Shown here: piece after piece, positions 1-11,424 of the stretch
Layout of the letters: the number at the start of each line of letters is the position of its first letter
Position numbering within the stretch: the first letter of the stretch is position 1
DNA from: Ceratopteris richardii
Lineage: Eukaryota; Streptophyta; Polypodiopsida; Polypodiales; Pteridaceae
Assembly: GCA_020310875.1 (NCBI GenBank)
Contig: MU260053.1
Coordinates: forward strand, 167,501 to 231,500
DNA: 64,000 nt
Direction of reading: 5' to 3'
Notes under the pieces: generated by a model
The model's database searches: none
Told to the model about the DNA's origin: nothing
What the model saw: the letters and a program-made list of their open reading frames with translations, nothing else
Made by a program: the position numbers and the translations under genes

Positions 1-1866
1 TGCATAAAGCACTCATCATTAACACGGGTTTTCTAAATCGTGTTAAGTAGTTAGAGATGTGCCTAAAACACCAAAATAATCTACAACTTTAGGATATAGT
101 CACTTGTATCAATTTCAACCATAAAAAGTTGGCTGGGTTGCTTTACTTTTGGATAGAAATTATAACCATCTTCTTCTTGCTGCAATTTACTTATGTATGC
201 TTGTCCCATAAATGGGTCCCAATCCTCGTGAACCATATAGTAGGTTTGCCTTCATAGTGCTTTGGGCTTTTTCCAATTGTTGAATGCATGCAAAACATAA
301 GCTTCTTTATGAAGTATTTCTTGTGAGCTATCCAAGCCTGTCAACCTTGTTCATGTTTTAAATTGCTTAATGATAGAATGAACAATCCACCAACCAAGGA
401 GTCTTAAAATTTTCCTATTTTAAACCCTAATATTTCCATGGATAAATGTTATTGAAAGAGTTGCTTATCTTTGTAATGAAAAGTATGATCTTTCTCCACC
501 TCTTACTTTGCCTTTCTTCATGTGTAAAGAATTCATTGTTAACATGAGGATTCATTCACTCTAAATTGTGTTAGGTAGTAACAGTTATGCTTAAAACATC
601 ATAATAAATATGAAGCTCCTTATTCTAAGATCAGTTCTAATGACCAAGGGGACCACTTAACAAGTGGATAGTCATAATTGTAAATCTAACCCTACCAATG
701 TATTTCACTAAACTTCCTAGCCTAGTTAAAGACGATAAATGGAAGAAGAGTTAATGATTCATCCCTTATTGTTTTCATGAGACAATGGATCTTATCATCA
801 TGGCAACCTATATTCTCTCACGAAGTATAGTATTGTTCCTACCTCCACTTTATCATTTCAAGAGTAGACTAGAGTTATTTTCTTTAGAGATAAGCATGGA
901 ACTGATTGCAAGAGTAAATTGTTCTTTCTTATATTGAGAAACTAGAACTCCATCTCTTTAAAAGAGAGAATATGTTAAGAACCTTTGCTTTTTCCCTTGA
1001 AAGAGATGTTGGTGAATTTATTTTCCTTTCACTCCTTTCACTATTCACAATGCATACTTCCATAGAAGAGTGGACTATCTAAATGTGTACAATATGGGAT
1101 GAAGATGCAATCTTCCATGATTGTGAATGATATTTTAGTGATGGAAGGAAAATTGATTCCTACATAGACCAAAACTACCCTTATCCAATTGAATGTTGTA
1201 TTAGGATACTTGAATGAGTGAAACTTGTTCATTGAATGGATCCAAATGAAGCATTCAACTCAAGGGAATCATGTTCTATACAGGGTAAATAACATAAATG
1301 GAGAGAGAATATCCATAGGCATATTTGTAGTGGAAGTATGATCTTCTCATCATGGAGGATAACTCACATACTATAGCTTACGGAGAGGTTTCCTCTCTGA
1401 GTGTTTATGATGACAATCTTCTTAATTGATGAGTTCTTTTCTCCATGGTCATAGGAGAAGAACCCTCCAAGGGAGCTAACATCCATGCTTCAACTCAAAG
1501 GACTCTTCTCAATAAAATGATGTGTTTAACAAACCATGAAATGTATCTTAATCCATAAAGGAATTGGAATATAATCGAGGATGTGGAGGTTAGCAATTTT
1601 ATTAATCCAAACAACCATCATATTGTGATCTAGCTAAATACTCAAGCTAAGATGTGTGTAAAGCACCAAGATATATGAGATATTGTGTTAAGTCCTTACA
1701 TGTAGGCATGAACGTACTTCGATGCTCATAGCTCTTATAATTGCTTGCTTAGATATTCTTGAAGTGGGATAAAAACCATATCAAATGTGAGAAACATCTC
1801 TATTTGTGTGGAATATCAGTTACATATTACTACAAATTAAACATATTAATGCATTAGCCGTGTCCT
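1..1866. other. Unrecognised AT-rich intergenic DNA
   Basis: No open frame longer than about 60 codons and no recognisable domain is seen on either strand. Two diverged copies of a roughly 90-bp motif lie near 1-90 and 515-606; both run through a 'tgttaagtag/tgttaggtag' core followed by 'aaaac(a)c/atca'. This suggests an old interspersed repeat. The Copia LTR at 1867 ends the stretch. Confidence 0.5.
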
Positions 1867-2087
1867 TGTTGGAGTTTGAGGTCTGGGAAAGCACGCGAAC
1901 AACACAAAGAAGAAGAAGAAGCTTGGAGCACATGAATGTATTACCACTAGAATGTACAAAGATAAGTGACCCGTTAGGGTTATGGGCATATATACAAGCT
2001 AGGGGGAAAAATACCTCCTAAAGATGGAAAAACGTGTCCCACTGCTCCTAATGTGTTCACACACATCACTACCTAAATATATAAACA
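1867..2087 (-). repeat. 3' LTR of Copia copy A
   Basis: The 221-bp LTR begins TGTTGGAGTT and ends ATATAAACA on the plus strand (family ends TGTTGG...CAACA; one base of the terminal repeat is mutated). It aligns along its length with LTRs at 7997, 12589, 17236, 20647, 34389 and 58527. Confidence 0.85.
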
Positions 2088-2160
2088 AATTCCCCTTGGG
2101 AGTGATGCGGTGAACAAAGGGCTAGCACTCATGTGTAATGAAGTGCCAAGCTATGTGGAA

Positions 2161-3640
2161 TCAATCCACAAAAGGAAGTAAGCCCAAACCTTTGTAGAAA
2201 GCTTCAAACTTCTCCCTAGGTAGATTCTTTATGAAAAGGTCTGCAATGTTCTCTGCAATGTTCTCCTGTGCGGGTACATATGCCAAACTGATCTCTTGAG
2301 CAGAGAACCTCTCCTTGACATAATGATAGTGCACCTCAATGTGCTTGGTGCGAGCATGGAACATAGGGTTCCTTGCAACTGTCAATGCGCTCTAATTGTG
2401 AGTGAAGATGGTGGTGGTAGAAGACTAACCAACACCCAAATCAGCCATAAGCCTCTAAGCCACACACACTGATCAGTTGTTGTAAAAGGTGCCTTATACT
2501 TAGCCTCACAACTAGAAGTGGCCACTGTAGGCTACTTCTTGCTCAACCAAGATATGCATGAGCTACCAAGCATGAAGCAAAAACCACGGGTGGACATACG
2601 AGTGTCATAGCAACTAGCCCAGTGAGAGTCAAAAAAAGCATGTAAATCAGGTGGTAGTGATCCCCCCTTGGGATAAAACAATCCAAGTAGCCAGGTACCA
2701 CTCAAGTAGTGAAAGATGCACTTAATTGCTTGTCAATGCTTGACACCTGGGCAATGCTTAAACCTGCTTGTCTGTGAGACAAAAAAGTGAATAACTAGCT
2801 GAGTAATGCATAAATAAATCAAGCATCCAATAACCTATTGATAAAGAATAGCATCAAATGTATCTCCAACATCACAAAGACTCAATCGTAAATCTGTCTC
2901 CACAGGAGTGGCAATAGGTGTGTAGTCTTCAAGGCCAAAACACTGCAATAATGTGTCAATATATTTTGTTTGACACAAAGCTATTCTGCCATGGACTTGC
3001 ATAAATTAGATGCCTAAATAATGATGCAAATGACCCAAATCTGACAGATCTAATGAGGCATGCATATCAACCTTAAAATCAACAATATACTTCTCATTAG
3101 GACAGTGAGCAACATGTCATCAACATACACAACAATGATCAGAAGCACATCATTTGCACGCTTAACATATAAGGTGCTCTTAGTTGGACTGTTCTCAAAA
3201 CCATGTGCAATTAGGTAGGGATGTATCTTTTCATACCAAGTACGTGGTGCTTTCTTCAAACCATATAATGCCTTTTTCAACCTGCACACCTGGGTTTCAT
3301 GCCCTTTCTGCACAAAGTCAGGGGGCTGAGAAACGTACACTTCTTCATGTAGGTCACCATTCAGAAATGCAATTTTAATGTGCAACTAATGTATATTCCA
3401 ACCATGATGAGCTGCAAGTGCATAAATGCTACCAACAATAGTCATTTGGCATGTAGGAGCAAAGGTCTCATCGAAATCAATACCTCTTTCTTGGGCATAA
3501 CCCTTTGCAACAAGCCTAGCCTTATACCTATTAAGTGTTCCATCAAGCTTATGCTTCAACTTGTATACCCACTTAGTGCCAATGACCTTCTTGCAAGGAT
3601 GCAAGTCACATAAAGACCAAGTACCATTTTTCATAATAGC
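2161..3640 (-). pseudogene. Copia reverse transcriptase / RNase H pseudogene (copy A)
   Basis: Pieces of the Copia polymerase lie in shifted frames: RT N-terminus (KGYAQERGIDFDETFAPTC) at 3386-3634, RT palm with the catalytic VYVDDM at 3050-3385, then RNase H with its C-terminus (YVPAQENIA...LPREKF) at 2161-2385. The RNase H end carries an in-frame 12-bp duplication that repeats ENIA. In the host family this enzyme makes cDNA in cytoplasmic particles; here it is broken by frameshifts after the palm and within RNase H. Confidence 0.8.
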
Positions 3641-4625
3641 ATCTTATTTTGATTGCATAACAGTCATCCAGTTTTTTGAATTTTGTGCTTCATCAAACGA
3701 AACAAGCTCATTCTCATCATAGGGACTAGAGGAAGCCATAGCATAGCAATTTGATGCAAAAGAAGCACTATGAGAGCTTGAACGAGTACGATATGACAGA
3801 GGTGCATCTAATTTGCTATCTCACAAAGTCTACAATAGCCATTTAGGTATAGGTTTTGCCTCCTCTATATCAGTTCTCGCATCAACAAGTGCATCATGTA
3901 AATCTACATCAGAAATGGAATGATCTGCATCATCAAATGAAACCTGTAAAGGCTAAAAGTTGACCCATTTAGACTAGCACTAGATTATCCACCTATAAAA
4001 AGAGGCAGCAAAGTTTCATACATGACTTTGGAGCTAATTGATGTCTCCTTAGTACATGAAAGTAATGGCTGAATAGCATCTTCCACAGAAACAATATCAC
4101 GGCTAACCAAAATGTTTTTAGTCTTTGGATGATACAAACGATAGCTTTTGCTTTCAGAACTCTACCCAACAAAAGTACATTTCACTGCTTTATCATCCAA
4201 TTTCTTTTGTTATTGTTCAGGCATTAATGCATATGCTAGATAACCAAAAACATGTAGGTGAGGAACAGATGGCTTGCGACCATGCCAAGCCTTATATGGA
4301 GTGATAGACTCCAATGTTTTAGTGGGATACTTGTTAAGTACATATGATGCACACATAACAACTTCAAGCCAAAAACTATGTGGCAGAGCCTGACACTTGA
4401 TCATATACCTCACCATCTCCATGAGTGACATGTTCCTCCGTTCAACAACTCCATTCTATTGAGGTGTACACGGCACTGTACATGGTTTTTTATCCCATGT
4501 TCAGCCATAAATGCATTAAAATCAGAAGACATATATCCCCCCCTCTCCCAATCAGAATGAAGGGTGAATATTTTACATGCTCACTTACGATTTTACATAC
4601 ATTTTTCAAGCTTGAGATGTGAGCT
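3641..4625 (-). pseudogene. Copia integrase C-terminal region and linker (copy A)
   Basis: 4210-4431 encodes the integrase core end typical of Copia (RNRSLMEMVRYM-like start, ATYVLN-type segment, TPYKAWHGRKPSVPHLHVFG). The stretch 3641-4209 is the acidic, poorly conserved linker between integrase and RT, now full of stops. Homology ends inside the integrase core at about 4625. Nonfunctional. Confidence 0.7.
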
Positions 4626-4639
4626 ATTGCACTTTTTGG

Positions 4640-5130
4640 GACCTTGTCATTAAACTTGGGAGAGAAAATCCATCTGAGACCTTTAGATCGTGTTTCGAAG
4701 TTCTTTGGAGTGGAATCACTTCAATCTAAATACCACCAAATGATCTTCAAATAATAGTTGGAGATGGTTTGTGAAATCTTAATGCCTACACAAAGAAATT
4801 AAGGACAGTTCTTCTAGCATAGAGCTTCTTTCATTACAGAGCTAGAGGCCTTATAAAATCTAACCCCCTCTTCTCAAGTGGTTGTCATGATGTGGAGATA
4901 ACCAATGGACATTGTCTCTACTTTATGGGTTTTGGACCATATCTTTGACATACATCACATGCCTTAGCCTTTTCATCTTCATCTTTCAATAATGTAGGCC
5001 ACCGTAAGCTTCTAGTTTAGTCAAAATATGATTTGGAAATTGAATGGGTCTATCCAACTTATACTACTCATTGTGCTGTGTGAGAACTTCTCCCACTACA
5101 TAGGCACTTGCATCTACATGGACATGGAGA
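4640..5130 (-). pseudogene. Gypsy RNase H and integrase zinc-domain remnant
   Basis: Minus-strand translation across stops shows FLHVHVDASAY (RNase H start), then KAKACDVCQRYGPKP with DNVHW, the second half of the HHCC integrase zinc domain of Gypsy elements. Several nonsense codons and a large deletion between the two make it inactive. Confidence 0.6.
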
Positions 5131-5133
5131 AAC

Positions 5134-5487
5134 TTAAGACCAATGAGGTGTGACTAGAATTGGTGCAGCCACCAGCTTGGATCTCAATGTATGATAAGCC
5201 ATTTCCTTTTCAGTATCCCACTTGAATGGGACTTTTTTACCTGTGAGCTTAGCCAATGGTCTAACTATGTTTGCATACATCTTAAAGAATATATTGTGGT
5301 AACCAATATGACCCAAGAAACCTTGAATTTCATTTGGTGTTTTAAGTCTAGGTAGCTCTAATATGGCTATGATTTTATCTGGTTCAGGGGCCATATCTTT
5401 AGCAGATACCACATGTCCAACTAGGGTACCTTCTGTCACTAGAAAGTGACACTTGTTAGGATTCAATTCAACTTTGTTTCCTTGCAT
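5134..5487 (-). pseudogene. Gypsy RT thumb / RNase H connection
   Basis: A 117-codon open stretch carries the Gypsy RT thumb signature: LNPNKCHFLVTEGTLVGHVVS, then EPDKIIAILELPRLKTPNEI and the variant of the FLG-Y-R motif (QGFLGHIGYHNIFFKMYANI). It ends in the KVPFKWDTEKE segment just before RNase H. The catalytic YxDD region upstream is missing. Confidence 0.75.
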
Positions 5488-5640
5488 ATAAATCCAATTT
5501 TGAATTGTCCATCATATCTTTTTCATACAAATGCCAATTGTTTGCATCATGCTGGTATACCCCTTATTGTTTGTTCCTTCTTCCAAATATATCTGTCTAA
5601 TATCTTTTTCTTCATGTTTTATCCACATAATATCCTTGCC

Positions 5641-5955
5641 TCAATCTTCTAATACACTTGGATGCCTTATCCAAGGTCTCCCAATCAACATAGGAAAACC
5701 TCCAACTACATGTGGTAATCTTAATACAACAAAGTCCAAAGCAAAGATATTACCTTGTACCTCAATTGGAACTTGGGGGACCACTCCCATTGGTCTTAGT
5801 TTGCTTTGGTTGGCCAATGTTACAGTGAAGGTGGTTGGTCTCGATGGTTTGAGTCCAAGATTTTCCATGGTATGTTCAGGCATCAAGTTAACGTCTGAGC
5901 TTCCATCCACTATAACTCCTTGGAGATGTTTTCCTTCATAGTGATAGTGATTCAT
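5641..5955 (-). pseudogene. Gypsy retropepsin (aspartic protease) remnant
   Basis: The open stretch of 104 codons reads GVIVDGSSDVNLMPE, then a hydrophobic flap region and ends with MLIGRPWI, the C-terminal hydrophobic-Gly motif of LTR-element proteases. The catalytic triad, normally D-T/S-G, reads D-G-S here, so the active site is altered. The protein would have processed the Gag-Pol polyprotein. Confidence 0.7.
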
Positions 5956-6488
5956 GGGCTCTTGTAATCTATAAGATGGGCTTTCCCTATAAATTTATGC
6001 TCACTCATAGCATTAGCCTTTGTAACTAGAGTGGATGTAAAGGCTTTGAATCTCAATTTTGCATCCACTTTTAATAGATAAAAAAAATAATAACCTTCTT
6101 TTTAATGGATTTAAATAGCTTTGAAGACTAAGATTCCATAGGAGCATGGGCTATGTGTGACTTATCAAGCTCCTTCTAGGCCCTACTGAATGCATGTCCA
6201 ATGGCCTCACTTGTGCTTGTAAGCTCTTCTTTTGGTTGTGTCTCTTCACTTGGAGTAGGTCTATCATCAAGTGTCCCCTTTTCTTTGTTCAATTCATTTG
6301 TACTTGACTCTAGGAACTTTTATTCTTTAGGGGCCTTCTTGTTGCTTCTTTTTTTGCATAATAAAGGATTCAATTTCTTCTAGATGTACCACTTTGGTAG
6401 ATGGTGATGGAATGTTGGTTTCTTCTATAATTTTTTCCTTATTCACAGAGATCATCTGAATGTGAGGCCGTGATGAGGATGCCTTGCT

Positions 6489-6803
6489 CTATGGGCAACA
6501 AATGGTGTAGTGATCTCTAGCTTCTGGGCAATTTCTGCAAGGAGGATAATTCTCTGATAGAGGACATTTGCTTTGATAATTTCCATATTCTGCACACCTA
6601 AAACAAATGCTTTGCCTTCTCGGCCCATTTCCAAAATTACCTCGAGGAGGTGGGTTGTAGGTGTTACCTTGACTTGGTGTAGATGCCATTACATTTGTTG
6701 GTGGTCGGGCTCCTCCTTGTCCCCAGTATGCTTGTGTAGTCAATCTTCTTGAGTGACACTTATGAGCTTCATGGCTAATTTTCTTGCATAACTCGCAAGT
6801 CAC
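6489..6803 (-). pseudogene. Gypsy Gag C-terminus with three zinc knuckles
   Basis: A 104-codon open stretch has three CCHC-like knuckles: CELCKKISHEAHKC (perfect CX2CX4HX4C), CFRCAEYGNYQSKC (His replaced by Asn) and CRNCPEARDHYTIC (CX2CX5HX3C). A Gly/Pro/Asn-rich spacer separates the first two. Such knuckles bind genomic RNA in the capsid. The upstream capsid domain is not present. Confidence 0.75.
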
Positions 6804-6823
6804 ACTTAAGAGAGGGAAATCAC

Positions 6824-7996
6824 TTACAACATGGTCCTATTGGCTAAAGCAAAACTAATCTCCCCAACAGATAATCTCTCTTTGAGATAATGGTAATGCT
6901 CCTCAATGTGCTTAGTGCGAGCATGGAACACAAGGTTCCTCGTTATTGCGAATGTGCTCTTATTGTCAGTGAAGGTGGTGGCAGAAGACTTATCAACACC
7001 CAAATCATCCAAAAGGCATCTGAGCTACACACACTCAACAATCATTGTAAGAGTAGACCTATACTCAACCTCACCACTAAAAGTAGCCTCAATGGGTTGT
7101 GTCTTGCTCAACCAACACATACATGAGCTAGCAAGCATGAAGAAAAAACCGTTAGTGGACACACGAGTGTCATAGCAACCATACCAGTTTGAGTAAAAAA
7201 AAAGCACGAAATCTAGTGGTAGTCCTCTCCCCTTGGGATAAAACAATCCAAGTAGCCGGGTACCACTCAAGTAGCAAAAGATGTGCTTAACTGCCTACCA
7301 ATGCTTGATTCTTGGGCAATGCATAAACCTGCTTATCTATGAGAAAACAAACTAAATATTAAGCCGCACTATGTATAAGTAAATCAAGCATGCAACACCC
7401 TATTAATAGAGAACAACATAAAATGCATCTCTAGCATCATGAAGTCTCAACTATAAACCTATTTCCATAGGAGTCTCAATAGGCTTGCAATCGTCAAGGC
7501 TAAAACACTACAATAATGTGCCAATATATTTTGTTTGACACAAGGCTATCCCCCCCCCCCATCAACTTGCATAAGCTGAATACCGAAATAATGATGCTAA
7601 TGTCCCAAATATGACATCTCAAAAGAGGCATTCAAATCAGCCTTAAATTCAGCAATGTGCTTCTCATTAGGACTAGTGAGCAGCTGATCATCAATATACA
7701 CAAGAATGATTAGAAGTAAAACATATATTCACTTAACATATAACGTGCTCCTTATTGGACTGTTCTCAAAACCATGTGCAATGAAGTAGGGATGCATCTT
7801 TTCATACCAAGCATGTGGTGCTTGCTTCAAACTATATTGTGTCTTTTTCAACCTGCATACTCTGTTTTCATGCCCTTTCTACACAAAACCATGGAGCTGA
7901 AACATATAAACTTCTTCATGTAAATCACCACTCAGAAATGTAGTTTTAAAATGCAACTCATGTACATTCCAATAATGATGAGTTTCAAGTTCACAT
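6824..7996 (-). mobile_element. Oldest nested Copia (copy 0), 3' part: RNase H and RT
   Basis: RNase H (6824-7012, VDKSSATTFTDNKSTFAI, and 7025-7270) and RT remnants (to 7996) are homologous to the copies at 8.3-9.6 kb and 13.0-13.9 kb, but more diverged and with a C10 homopolymer at about 7552-7561. The left end stops inside RNase H with no LTR. The right end stops in RT at the sequence CACAT; the missing continuation is found at 17458 on the far side of the inserted copies. Target DNA of the nest. Confidence 0.8.
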
Positions 7997-8226
7997 TGTT
8001 GGAGTTAGACGTCTGCGGAAGCACGCGAACAACACAAGGAAGAAGAAGAAGCTTGGAGCACAACACACAATACTGAATGTATTACTAGATAATGTACAAA
8101 CATAAGTAGCCCATTAGGGCAATAGGCGTATGTATAAGCCAGGGGGAAAAAACCTCCTAAAGAGGGAAAAAAGTGCCCCGGTGCTCCTAGTGTGTTCACA
8201 CACATCACTACCTAAATATATCAACA
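7997..8226 (-). repeat. 3' LTR of Copia copy 1 (probably recombinant with copy 2 LTR)
   Basis: 230 bp, TGTTGGAGTTAGACG...TATATCAACA on the plus strand. Its left flank CACAT matches the right flank of the LTR ending at 17457 rather than the right flank of its own partner (CCTCA at 12819-12823). This is the mark of LTR-LTR recombination between nested elements. Confidence 0.85.
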
Positions 8227-8242
8227 AATCCCCCCTGGGAGT
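8227..8242 (-). other. Polypurine tract of Copia copy 1
   Basis: Minus strand reads CCCAGGGGGGATT directly before the 3' LTR. This is the position and composition expected for the plus-strand DNA primer of an LTR element. Confidence 0.6.
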
Positions 8243-8289
8243 GATGCTGTGAACAAGGAGCTGGCACTCATGTATAAGGAAGTGCCAAG

Positions 8290-8860
8290 CTATTGGAAAT
8301 CACTCCACAAAAGGAAGTGAGCCCAAAGGTTTGTGGAGAGCTTCAAACTTCTCCCTAGGCACAGCCTTCGTGAAAAGGTCTGCAATGTTCTCCTACGTAG
8401 GCACATATGCCAAGCTGATCTCCCCAGCAGAGAACCTCTCCCTGACATAGTGATAATGCACCTCAATGTGCTTAATGCGAGCATGGAACACAGGGTTCCT
8501 CGCAACTGCCAATGTGCTTTGACTGTCAGTGAAGATGGTGGTGGCAGAAGTCTGACCAACAGCCAAATCAGCCATAAGGCGTCTCAGCAACACACACTCA
8601 ACAGTCGCTGTGAAAGTTTACCTATACTCAGCCTCACAACTGGAAGTGGCCACAATAGGCTTCTTCTTGCTCAACCAAGATATACATGAGCTACCAGGCA
8701 TGAAGCAAAAACCACCAGTGGACACACGAGTGTCATAGCAACTAGCCCAATAAAATTTAGAAAAAGCATGCAAATCTGGCGATAGTGATCCCCCCTTGGG
8801 ATAAAACAACCCAAGTAGCCGAGTACCACTCAAATAGCGAAAGATGCGCTTAATTTCCTG
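8290..8860 (-). pseudogene. Copia RNase H (copy 1), broken
   Basis: 8618-8833 gives the start of the domain (SGTRLLGLFYP, SDSDWAGCYDTR-like, SCEAEYR) and 8393-8593 the rest (TIFTDSQSTLAVARNP, HIEVHYHYVRERF). An in-frame TAG stands where copy A has the Gln of YVPAQENIA (about 8390-8400). Copia RNase H degrades the RNA template during cDNA synthesis. The acidic DSQS and EAEYR motifs remain readable. Confidence 0.75.
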
Positions 8861-8872
8861 CCGATGCTTGAC

Positions 8873-9574
8873 TCATGAGCAATGCATAAACCTGCTCATT
8901 TGTGAGACAACAAACTGAATATCTGGCCGAGTAATGCATAAGTAAATCAAGCATCCAACAGCCTCCTGATAGAGAACAACATCAAATGCATCGCCATCAT
9001 CATGAAGATTCAATTGTAAACCTGTCTCCATAGGAGTGGCAATAGGCTTACAGTCTTCAAGGCCAAAATGCTGCAATAATATGTCAATATATTTCGTTTG
9101 ACACAAAGTCATTCCACCATCAACTTGCATAAATTGAACGCCTAAATAGTGATGCAAGTGCCCCAAATCAGACATCTCAAATGAGGCATGCAAATCAACC
9201 TTAAAATCAGCAATATGCTTCTCAATAGGACCAGTGAGCAGCATGTCGTCAACATAGACGACAATGATCAGAAGGACATCATTAGCACGCTTAACATATA
9301 AGGTGCTTTTAGTTGGACTGTTCTCAAAACCATGTGCAATCAGATAGGCATGTATCTTCTCATACCAAGCACGTGGTGCTTGCTTTAAACCATATAATGC
9401 CTTCTTTAACCTGCGCACCTGGTTTTCATGCCCTTTCTGCACAAAGCCACGGGGCTCAAAAACATACACTTCTTCATACAAGTCACCATTCAGAAATGTT
9501 GTTTTAATGTCCAACTGATGTACATTCCAACCATGATGAGCTGCAAGTGCACATATGCTCCGAACAGTAGTCAT
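8873..9574 (-). pseudogene. Copia reverse transcriptase palm and thumb (copy 1)
   Basis: 233 codons are open, from MTTVRSICALAAHHGW to FMHCS. They include QLDIKTTFLNGDL (first catalytic Asp), ALYGLKQAPRAWYEK, the active-site VYVDDMLLTG and LGHLHHYLG. This is the complete Copia RT core. It is cut from its N-terminal part by a TAG just upstream (about 9618-9620, KGYA-stop-ERGIDF), where sister copies have Gln. It would be functional only if the stop were read through. Confidence 0.85.
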
Positions 9575-9619
9575 ACGGCATGTAGGTGCAAAGGTCTCAT
9601 CAAAATCAATGCCTCTTTC

Positions 9620-10369
9620 CTATGCATAACCCTTTGCAACAAGCCTAGCCTTATACCTGTCAACTGTATCATCTGGATTACTCATCAGCTTGTATACCCA
9701 CTTAATGCCAATGGCCTTCTTGCCTGGAGGCAAGTCACATAAAGACCAAGTATCATTCTTCATTATAGCATCATATTCAGATTGCATAGCAGCCATCCAA
9801 TTTTCTGAATTTTGTGCTTCATCAAACAAAACAAGCTCATTCTCATCACATAGACTAGATGCAGCCATAGCATAGCAATCTGATGCAAAAGACGCTCTAT
9901 GAGAGCCAGAATGAGTACGATATGAATGAGGTGCATCTAGTTTGCTCTCACGCAAAGTCTGCACTAGCCATTTTGGCATAGTTTTTCCCTGCTCAATATC
10001 ATCTCTCTCATCAACTAGTGCATCATGTAAATCTGCATCAGAAATGGAATGATCTGCATCATCACATGAAACCTGCAAAGGCTGGGAAGTTGCCTCATTG
10101 GGACCAGCACTAGACTGTCCACCTATAAAAAGAGGTAGCAAAGTATCATACATGTCTTTGGAGCTAACAGATGTCTCCTTAGTACATGAAAGCAATGGTT
10201 GAATAGCATCTTCCACAAAAACAACATCACAACTAACTAGAATGCATTTAGTCTGTGGATGATACACACGATAGCCTTTACTTTGAGAACTATATCCAAC
10301 AAAAATACACTTTACTGCTTTATCATCCAATTTTCTACGATGTTGTTCAGGCACTAATGCATATTCCAA
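9620..10369 (-). pseudogene. Copia integrase C-terminus, linker and RT N-terminus (copy 1)
   Basis: A 249-codon open frame starts at the integrase GKX-type segment (KLDDKAVKCIFVGYSS, KGYRVYHP), runs through a Ser/Asp-rich linker and ends in the RT entry segment IGIKWVYKL...RYKARLVAKGYA before a TAG. In the normal polyprotein this joins the integrase to RT. The downstream RT frame is the same, so one nonsense change is the only break here. Confidence 0.8.
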
Positions 10370-10881
10370 ACAACCAAAAACACGTAGATGAGAGACAGAT
10401 GGCTTGCGATTATGCCAAGCCTCATATGTAGTGATAGACTACAACGCTTTAGTGGGACACCTGTTCAGTACATATGCTGCACACATGACAGCCTCAAGCG
10501 AGAAGCTATGTGGTAAAGCCTAACTCTTGACCATACACCTCGCCATCTCCATCAGCGGCCTGTTCTTTTGTTCAGAAACTCCATTCTCTTGATGTGTATA
10601 CAGCACTGTACACTGGTGTTTTATCCCATGTTCAGCCAGAAATGCATTAAAATCAGATGACATATATTCCCTCCCTCGATCAGAACGGAGGTGCCCATTT
10701 TACATGCTCACAGATTTTCAGCCAAAACCAAAAAGTGTTTGAAGCACATGAACACTTCGTACTTTGCCTTCAATTGATATACCCATGCATGCTTGAAAAA
10801 ATCATCGATGAAAGTCACCAAGCAAAGATAATTCCCAAAAGAAGGTGTCTGCATAGGACCACAAGCATCACTATGTACAAG
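10370..10881 (-). pseudogene. Copia integrase catalytic core (copy 1), stop-interrupted
   Basis: Comparison with the same region of copy 2 (14649-15406) shows the core: HSDACGP-type start, the Asp of FIDDFS near 10800, RSDRG, and the QQNG-AE-KNR segment. Frameshifts and stops (for example in QENGVSEQKNR, about 10560-10590) break it into short frames. It joined cDNA to host DNA in the live element. Confidence 0.65.
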
Positions 10882-11367
10882 CTACAATTTCTGAGTAGCC
10901 TGAACTGAACCATCTTTTGGAAAGGAGGGACGCTGCATTTTGCCCAAAATACAGCCTTCACAAACATGTTTTCTAGGTGCCTCAAGTTTGGGCAAAGAGG
11001 ACACCATTTTAGATTTTTGCAGGCATAGCAAACTAGCAAAATTCAGATGAACAAAGCGTGCATGCCAAAGCTTTGCATCTAACATAGCCCGAGAATCATG
11101 TACTGCACATGGCAAATCATTTACAGATCTTTCATAGTCTATGAGCTTATACAACCCACGACATAAAATGCCAGAAGCAATAATCGCATCGCCATTTGAT
11201 AGATCATGAACTGTACACCTGTCATCAACAAATTTCACAACCAAGCCAATCTTGGCTAATGCAGAAACTGATAACAGGTTCTTCTTGATCCCTGGCATAA
11301 ATAAAGCATCTGACAAAGTGAAAGAACTACCATCAGCAATAGTCAAAATGATCTTACCAACTCCCAT
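10882..11367 (-). pseudogene. Copia protease C-terminus and integrase zinc domain (copy 1)
   Basis: 161 codons, from the protease end (GVGKIILTIADGSSFTLSDA, PGIKKNLLSVSALA) to the pre-integrase HHCC domain: LWHARFVHLNFASL for the His pair and CEGCILGKMQ for the Cys pair. The frame stops after ATQKL, at the start of the core. Confidence 0.8.
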
Positions 11368-11424
11368 AACAAGATAAGAGGAGTTGTTGGCACATGTAAC
11401 AGTTATTCCCTATAGGGGCAGGCT

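Larger units (their letters stand above)
1867..4625 (-). mobile_element. Truncated Ty1/Copia retrotransposon (copy A): 3' LTR, RNase H, RT, part of integrase
   Basis: The element reads right to left. A 3' LTR at 1867-2087 is followed inward by a polypurine-type tract (minus-strand CCCAAGGGGAATT, about 2088-2100), RNase H, reverse transcriptase, the variable linker and the C-terminal half of integrase. Homology to the other copies of this family (8-20 kb) stops near 4625, where a Gypsy fragment begins, so the 5' LTR, gag, protease and integrase zinc domain are lost. Many stop codons and frameshifts interrupt the reading frame; the copy is dead. Confidence 0.85.
4626..6803 (-). mobile_element. 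Decayed Ty3/Gypsy fragment (gag knuckles, protease, RT, RNase H, integrase zinc domain)
   Basis: Read right to left the order is gag zinc knuckles (6489-6803), retropepsin (5641-5955), RT thumb (5134-5487), then RNase H and integrase zinc-binding remnants (about 4640-5130). That is the Gypsy order, unlike the neighbouring Copia copies. No LTR is recognised on either side; it is wedged between two Copia fragments. Large internal losses separate protease and RT. Confidence 0.75.
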